NCBI GenBank assembly: GCA_944372715.1
Contig: CALVZZ010000035.1
Coordinates: 1 to 10,169, forward strand
DNA length: 10,169 nucleotides
From: an uncultured Clostridia bacterium
GTDB taxonomy: Bacteria; Bacillota; Clostridia; Christensenellales; UBA1242
Direction: 5' to 3'
How positions within the stretch are numbered: the stretch's first letter is position 1; every line of letters starts with the position of its first letter. The notes beneath the pieces were generated by a model. It worked only from the letters and a program-made list of their open reading frames with translations, was not told the DNA's origin and ran no database searches. This document shows positions 7,373-10,169 of the stretch, in pieces. Both the position numbers and the translations under genes were made by a program.

Positions 7373-7843
7373 ATGACAGCAACATTTTTAACACCAGAAG
7401 GTAAAAAACAACTTGAAGAAAAATTGGAATATTATAAAACAGTGAGAAGACCAGAAATTTCAGCAAAAATTGGTGTTGCAAGAGAATATGGCGATCTTAG
7501 TGAAAATGCAGAATACGACGCAGCAAAGGAAGAACAAGCTTTATTGGAGTCTGAAATTCTTGAAATGGAAAATAAACTTCGCAATGCTGTTATTATAAAT
7601 AAGGATAAAATAAATACAGACAAAGTAAGCATTGGCTGTACTGTTAAAATTTATGATACTGATTTTGATGAAGAAGTGGAATATCAAATTATAGGCTCAA
7701 CAGAAAGTAATCCACTTAAAGGACTTATAAGTAATGAATCTCCTGTTGGAAGAGCTTTAATTGGAAAAAAGGTGGGGGAAACTGTTGTTGTGGAAACACC
7801 TGCTGGCCCAAGTACTTTAAAAATACTTGAAATTAGGGCATAA
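7373..7843 (+). CDS. greA: Transcription elongation factor GreA
   Basis: A 156-residue GreA, the normal length for the family (about 157). GreA enters the secondary channel of RNA polymerase and stimulates cleavage of the backtracked RNA 3' end, rescuing arrested complexes. The N-terminal coiled-coil hairpin spans about residues 1-75 with the acidic tip motif Y-G-D-L-S-E-N-A-E-Y near residues 39-48, where the Asp and Glu coordinate the catalytic magnesium. The C-terminal FKBP-like domain follows, with the conserved S-P-V-G-R-A-L-I-G-K-K-x-G-E segment near 122-135. The start is fixed by AAGGAGG at 7361-7367, five bases before the ATG. It is a single-gene unit with its own consensus promoter and terminator, read divergently from the DUF378 gene. 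Confidence 0.97.
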   Translation: MTATFLTPEGKKQLEEKLEYYKTVRRPEISAKIGVAREYGDLSENAEYDAAKEEQALLESEILEMENKLRNAVIINKDKINTDKVSIGCTVKIYDTDFDEEVEYQIIGSTESNPLKGLISNESPVGRALIGKKVGETVVVETPAGPSTLKILEIRA

Positions 7844-7880
7844 AATATTACAATTTTATTTATGTTTTTTAAAAACCTTT

Positions 7881-7906
7881 GACCTTGCAAAACAAGGTCT
7901 TTTTTT
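7881..7906 (+). terminator. Intrinsic terminator of greA
   Basis: GACCTTG (7881-7887) and CAAGGTC (7893-7899) form a perfect seven-base stem with a CAAAA loop, followed by seven Ts (7900-7906). It lies 37 bases after the greA stop. It separates greA from the Spo0A-like gene. Confidence 0.92.
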
Positions 7907-8128
7907 AATTATAAAAAGGTTGGATTTTATATAAAAATAGAAATAAAAGTCTAAATATGTAATAAAATAGACAAAATTAGTCAACCCATTTATTTTGTGT
8001 GCATCTAAGTTTTATGCTACTATATGTATGTTTTGGAAAGGAAACAAAAAAATAATTTTTTATGATTTTTTATAATTTCGCGAGTTGTAAAAAATTATGA
8101 ATTAATTAGTAAAATTAAAGGGGATAAA
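7907..8128. other. AT-rich spacer upstream of the Spo0A-like gene
   Basis: I find no coding sequence here longer than about 13 codons and no recognisable RNA gene. It holds a candidate promoter (7995-8023), a GGAAAGGAAAC stretch at 8035-8045 that is not followed by a usable start, and a TCGCGA palindrome at 8078-8083 that stands out in very AT-rich surroundings and is flanked by TATAATTT and AAATTATG. I could not assign a function to that element. Confidence 0.5.
7995..8023 (+). promoter_or_regulatory. Candidate extended -10 promoter for the Spo0A-like gene
   Basis: TGCTACTAT (8015-8023) is an extended -10 with TACTAT as hexamer, five of six consensus bases. TTGTGT (7995-8000) lies 17 bases upstream as a weak -35. 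Transcription would start near 8030 and leave a leader of about 100 bases. A second option, TAGACA (7968-7973) with TATTTT (7991-7996), also has 17-base spacing. Confidence 0.4.
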
Positions 8129-8485
8129 ATGGAAAGTAAATCGTTAGAGCAGACACTTTCTGACATCATCACAGTTGTTGGAGTGCCTGCAAATATAAAA
8201 GGATACAAATATTTAAGAGATGCAATAGTAAAAGTTATTGGAAATCAAAAATTGGCTAGCAGTATCACAAAAAATCTTTATCCTATGGTTGCAGAAGAAA
8301 ATAATACTAGTGCAAGCAAGGTTGAAAGAGCAATTCGTCACGCAATTGATGTTGGATATAATGCTGGTAAAATTATAAATTTAAACAACTTTTTTGGGCT
8401 TAAAATTTTTGATACTTATGATAAACCAAGTAATGGAGAATTTATTGCATTGATTGCAGATAGAATGATGTTAAAGGGGTATTAA
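8129..8485 (+). CDS. Stand-alone Spo0A C-terminal DNA-binding domain protein
   Basis: A 118-residue protein that aligns by eye along nearly its whole length with the effector domain of Spo0A, the sporulation master regulator. The shared blocks are V-G-V-P-A-N-I-K-G-Y-K-Y-L-R (17-30), S-I-T-K-N-L-Y-P (45-52), the recognition helix S-A-S-K-V-E-R-A-I-R-H-A-I (61-73), and a C-terminal P-S-N-G-E-F-I-A-L-I-A-D (100-111). The Arg residues of V-E-R-A-I-R-H, which contact the 0A box in Spo0A, are kept, so DNA binding to a TGTCGAA-like site is likely. The phosphorylatable receiver domain, about 120 residues in Spo0A, is absent: the start is firm (AAAGGGG at 8117-8123, five bases before the ATG) and no receiver-like frame lies upstream. 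It must act without phosphorylation, or with a partner. Flanking terminators make it a single-gene unit. Whether the organism sporulates cannot be judged here. Confidence 0.88.
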   Translation: MESKSLEQTLSDIITVVGVPANIKGYKYLRDAIVKVIGNQKLASSITKNLYPMVAEENNTSASKVERAIRHAIDVGYNAGKIINLNNFFGLKIFDTYDKPSNGEFIALIADRMMLKGY

Positions 8486-8513
8486 ATATTTATGTCGATA
8501 TTTGTATATTAAG

Positions 8514-8550
8514 AAAAATCTTTAAGTTTTTTGGCTTGAAGATTTTTTTT
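8514..8550 (+). terminator. Intrinsic terminator of the Spo0A-like gene
   Basis: A 13-base stem (8514-8526 with 8535-8547, one G-U pair) with an eight-base loop runs into eight Ts (8543-8550). It lies 28 bases after the stop codon and insulates dnaX, which must then have its own promoter. Confidence 0.88.
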
Positions 8551-8563
8551 AAAGGTAAATTTA

Positions 8564-8592
8564 TTGTAAAAAAAAATTATTTATGATATCAT
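8564..8592 (+). promoter_or_regulatory. Candidate dnaX promoter very close to the start codon
   Basis: TTGTAA (8564-8569, four of six -35 bases) and TATCAT (8587-8592, five of six -10 bases) are exactly 17 bases apart. Transcription would start near 8599, about two bases before the likely ATG at 8601. TATGAT at 8582-8587 is an alternative -10 without a good -35. The preceding terminator requires a promoter within this short gap, which supports the idea. Confidence 0.4.
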
Positions 8593-8593
8593 A
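8582..8593. repeat. 12-base perfect palindrome before dnaX
   Basis: TATGATATCATA reads the same on both strands and ends seven bases before the likely dnaX start. It overlaps the candidate -10 hexamer and could be an operator. AT-rich palindromes of this length can also arise by chance. Confidence 0.4.
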
Positions 8594-8600
8594 TATATGT

Positions 8601-9707
8601 ATGGAATATCAGGCACTTTATAGAAAATATAGACCAAAAGATTTTTCTGAAATTGTTGGACAAGAACATATTACAAAAACGCTAGAAAATCAAGTAATTT
8701 CTGGTAAAATTTCTCACGCATATCTTTTTACGGGAAGTAGGGGAACAGGAAAGACAAGTACGGCAAAAATTTTTGCAAAAGCAATAAACTGCGAAAATAA
8801 TAGAAATGGTTCACCTTGTATGAAATGCGATGTTTGTAAGGCTCTAGAACAACCATCAAACATTGATATTGTAGAAATTGATGCTGCTTCAAATAATAGG
8901 GTTGATGAAATTAGAGAATTGAGAGAAAATGTAAAGTTTTTGCCCGTTAGTTGCAAATACAAAGTTTACATAATTGATGAAGTCCATATGCTTACAGATA
9001 GTGCCTTTAATGCACTTTTAAAAACACTTGAAGAACCTCCAAAGCATATTGTTTTCATACTCGCAACAACGGAAGTGCATAAAATTCCTGCCACAATTCT
9101 TTCTAGGTGTATGAGATTTGATTTTAAACTTGTTCCTTTAAATGTTCTTAAAAATCATTTAAAAAACATTTTTGATAAAGAAAAAATCACTTATGAAGAA
9201 GAGGCCTTAACAGCTATTGCTTCTGCTGGACAAGGAAGCGTCAGAGATACACTTTCTGTTGCAGATTGTATTGTTGCTTATACAAATGGTAATGTGACGC
9301 TTAAATCCGTTATGGAAATTTTAGGACTTAATGATTATAAAAACATTTTAAATTTGACAGATAGATTGTATGAAAAAAATCTAGGTGAGTGTTTCAAAAT
9401 TGTAAATGATGTTGTGGAAAGTGGAAAGAATGTCAGCGTTTTTGCAAAGGATATAAGCGTACATTTTAGAAATTTGTTGGTTATAAAAACGCTTGTTGAT
9501 GCAAATCACATTTTAGGACTGCCATCAGAAATTTTTGAAAAATACAAAATTCAAGCTGACAAAATTGAAACATCTTGGCTGATAGAAAATTTAAAGGTTT
9601 TTAGCTCAATTGAATCAGAACTTAGATATTCCTTATCTCCTAAAATTTTAGTAGAAACGGCAATAATAAAAGCTCTTGGTGAGTTTGATGTAAAAAAAAA
9701 CGAATAA
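8601..9707 (+). CDS. dnaX: DNA polymerase III clamp-loader subunit DnaX, zero-frame gamma-like product
   Basis: A 368-residue AAA+ ATPase, the motor subunit that loads the sliding clamp. From ATG 8601: Walker A G-S-R-G-T-G-K-T (45-52), zinc ligands Cys64, Cys73, Cys76 and Cys79, Walker B I-I-D-E-V-H (124-129), L-L-K-T-L-E-E-P-P (139-147), sensor 1 around A-T-T-E (155-158), and S-R-C with arginine finger Arg169. The domain III helical collar fills the C-terminal third. ATG 8601 is preferred because the family starts M-x-Y-Q-A-L-Y-R-K-Y-R-P; the in-frame ATG at 8583 would add six atypical residues. No Shine-Dalgarno is seen before either. Firmicute DnaX is usually near 550 residues and includes a tau C-terminal region; here the frame stops right after domain III, like E. 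coli gamma. The missing part lies just downstream in the -1 frame across an A9 run. Confidence 0.93.
   Translation: MEYQALYRKYRPKDFSEIVGQEHITKTLENQVISGKISHAYLFTGSRGTGKTSTAKIFAKAINCENNRNGSPCMKCDVCKALEQPSNIDIVEIDAASNNRVDEIRELRENVKFLPVSCKYKVYIIDEVHMLTDSAFNALLKTLEEPPKHIVFILATTEVHKIPATILSRCMRFDFKLVPLNVLKNHLKNIFDKEKITYEEEALTAIASAGQGSVRDTLSVADCIVAYTNGNVTLKSVMEILGLNDYKNILNLTDRLYEKNLGECFKIVNDVVESGKNVSVFAKDISVHFRNLLVIKTLVDANHILGLPSEIFEKYKIQADKIETSWLIENLKVFSSIESELRYSLSPKILVETAIIKALGEFDVKKNE
9678..9683 (+). promoter_or_regulatory. Possible Shine-Dalgarno-like stimulator upstream of the dnaX slip site
   Basis: GGTGAG matches the GGUGA part of the anti-Shine-Dalgarno complement. It ends 11 bases before the slippery heptamer at 9695. 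In E. coli dnaX a Shine-Dalgarno-like AGGGAG ten bases upstream stimulates -1 frameshifting. The match is short and may simply be coding sequence. Confidence 0.3.
9692..9701 (+). promoter_or_regulatory. A9 run with slippery heptamer in dnaX, candidate -1 frameshift site
   Basis: Nine As at 9692-9700 are followed by C. In the dnaX frame the codons are AAA AAA AAC, so 9695-9701 is a canonical X XXY YYZ site, A AAA AAC. After a -1 shift the next codon is CGA at 9701 and the frame stays open to 10033, through the tau C-terminal domain. The zero frame ends at TAA 9705-9707, one codon past the site. The -1 frame is closed upstream by TGA at 9686-9688, so it opens only just before the run. One extra A in the RNA, from polymerase slippage, would have the same effect, as on the nine-A run of Thermus thermophilus dnaX. 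Confidence 0.65.
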
Positions 9708-10033
9708 TTGAGAGTAGGGAGTTGAGTGTAAAGACAATTTGGGGTAAAATTGTACTCTATTTAAGAGAACACAAAAATGTTGCTCTGCACGTTATATGTG
9801 GTGATATAACAGATGTGGAGTTGATTGATGAAAAGTTAGTTGTAAAGACGAATGAACAATATCTTTTTGATATAGTCTCTTCAAAAGAAAATGTGGAAGA
9901 AATAAAAAAGGCTATAAATTGGCAAGGATTAAATTTAGAATTGGAATTTATAAAAACTAAAAAAGATGAAGAGTTAGTACAAGAAGATTTTAATAAATTA
10001 AACAAATTAGAAATTAAGTTTAGAAAGGTATAA
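9701..10033 (+). CDS. dnaX: DnaX tau C-terminal domain, encoded in the -1 frame
   Basis: This 110-codon stretch has no credible independent start. Its residues after about position 10 (I-W-G-K-I, then a short helix, strands around V-V-K-T and a closing L-E-I-K-F) resemble the C-terminal domain of clostridial DnaX proteins, which follows domain III and a linker and in tau contacts the replicative helicase and polymerase. Joined to the upstream frame by a -1 shift it gives 477 residues. The first possible start in frame is TTG 9722, but AGGGAG (9716-9721) abuts it with no spacing, which is poor for initiation, though re-initiation after the TAA at 9705-9707 is conceivable. Three readings remain: programmed frameshift or slippage, a separately translated domain, or a miscounted A run (ten or seven As would make one gene). 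The domain assignment is by position and pattern. Confidence 0.7.
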   Translation, partial: RIIESRELSVKTIWGKIVLYLREHKNVALHVICGDITDVELIDEKLVVKTNEQYLFDIVSSKENVEEIKKAINWQGLNLELEFIKTKKDEELVQEDFNKLNKLEIKFRKV

Positions 10034-10045
10034 AAGGAGAATTTT

Positions 10046-10169
10046 ATGAACGGATTTAGAGGTGGATTTGGTGGTGGGTTTGCTGGGGGAAACCTTGGTG
10101 CACTTATGAAACAGGCACAAAAAATGCAGGAAGAAATGGGCAAGGCAAGAGAGGAAATCAATTCAACAG
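10046..10169 (+). CDS. ebfC: YbaB/EbfC-family nucleoid-associated protein, 3' partial
   Basis: Only the first 41 codons are in the window. After a Gly/Phe-rich N-terminal stretch (residues 2-17) comes N-L-G-A-L-M-K-Q-A-Q-K-M-Q-E-E-M, the hallmark first helix of the YbaB/EbfC family, which forms small DNA-binding dimers of about 100-115 residues. AAAGGAGA (10033-10040) lies five bases before the ATG and begins on the last base of the previous stop, so the gene is coupled or co-transcribed with dnaX. The order dnaX-ebfC, usually followed by recR, is widely conserved in bacteria and supports both assignments. The rest of the gene and any recR lie beyond the window. Confidence 0.92.
   Translation, partial: MNGFRGGFGGGFAGGNLGALMKQAQKMQEEMGKAREEINST

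Noticed and set aside
8014..8100. Two 12-13 codon frames (ATG 8014 and ATG 8062) as leader peptides for the Spo0A-like gene
   Set aside because: Neither has a properly spaced ribosome-binding site, and neither shows a run of regulatory codons.
8583..8600. ATG 8583 as the dnaX start, adding six residues
   Set aside because: The family N-terminus M-x-Y-Q-A-L-Y-R-K-Y-R-P fits ATG 8601, the extra residues are atypical, and neither start has a ribosome-binding site to favour the longer form.
8486..8600. SRP RNA gene upstream of dnaX, as found in B. subtilis
   Set aside because: The gap is only 115 bases, is filled by a terminator and AT-rich sequence, and shows no SRP core motif or long stem.
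9692..9707. dnaX as a plain pseudogene
   Set aside because: All ATPase and zinc motifs are intact, the zero frame ends at a natural domain boundary, the tail frame is open for 110 codons, and ebfC follows normally. A homopolymer miscount is still possible, but simple decay is unlikely.

Overview
The window is low-GC DNA (roughly 30% G+C by eye) that looks like a chromosomal segment of a Firmicutes/Bacillota bacterium of the anaerobic, clostridial kind. The support is AAGGAGG-type ribosome-binding sites, a stand-alone Spo0A-type DNA-binding domain, a HelD-type RNA polymerase recycling ATPase, the anaerobic trio of GlpA-like flavoprotein, second flavoprotein and DUF1667 protein, and the dnaX-ebfC gene order. 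TAA, TAG and TGA all act as stops, so the code is standard. I see no transposon, phage, CRISPR, rRNA or tRNA signature.

Region 1 (1-6669) is a run of six same-strand, tightly packed genes: the 3' part of a TPR-like gene, a lipoprotein, a HelD-like ATPase (its ATG overlaps the lipoprotein stop by one base), a GlpA-like FAD dehydrogenase with a C-terminal [2Fe-2S] domain, an FAD/NAD-type oxidoreductase (11-base overlap) and a small DUF1667 protein with four spaced cysteines. The last three form a recognisable redox module. The run ends in a bidirectional terminator shared with the convergent gene that follows.

Region 2 (6678-7906) holds a minus-strand DUF378 membrane protein with a long charged tail and a divergent greA gene. 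greA has a perfect consensus SigA promoter (TTGACA, 17 bases, TATAAT). Its leader of about 75 bases contains two hairpin-like elements, the second followed by seven Ts just before the ribosome-binding site. A strong terminator follows greA.

Region 3 (7907-8550) is a single-gene unit: a 118-residue protein that is essentially only the Spo0A DNA-binding domain with no receiver domain, followed by its own terminator.

Region 4 (8551-10169) is a replication/recombination cluster: dnaX followed by the start of ebfC (ybaB). The most notable feature of the window is here. The dnaX reading frame stops after clamp-loader domains I-III (368 residues, gamma-like). The expected tau C-terminal domain lies in the -1 frame, which opens just before a run of nine As containing the slippery heptamer A AAA AAC. 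A -1 ribosomal frameshift, or transcriptional slippage on A9, would fuse the two into a 477-residue tau-like protein. dnaX also lacks a visible Shine-Dalgarno and may be translated from a near-leaderless mRNA. The main alternative for the dnaX split is a miscounted homopolymer in the assembly.
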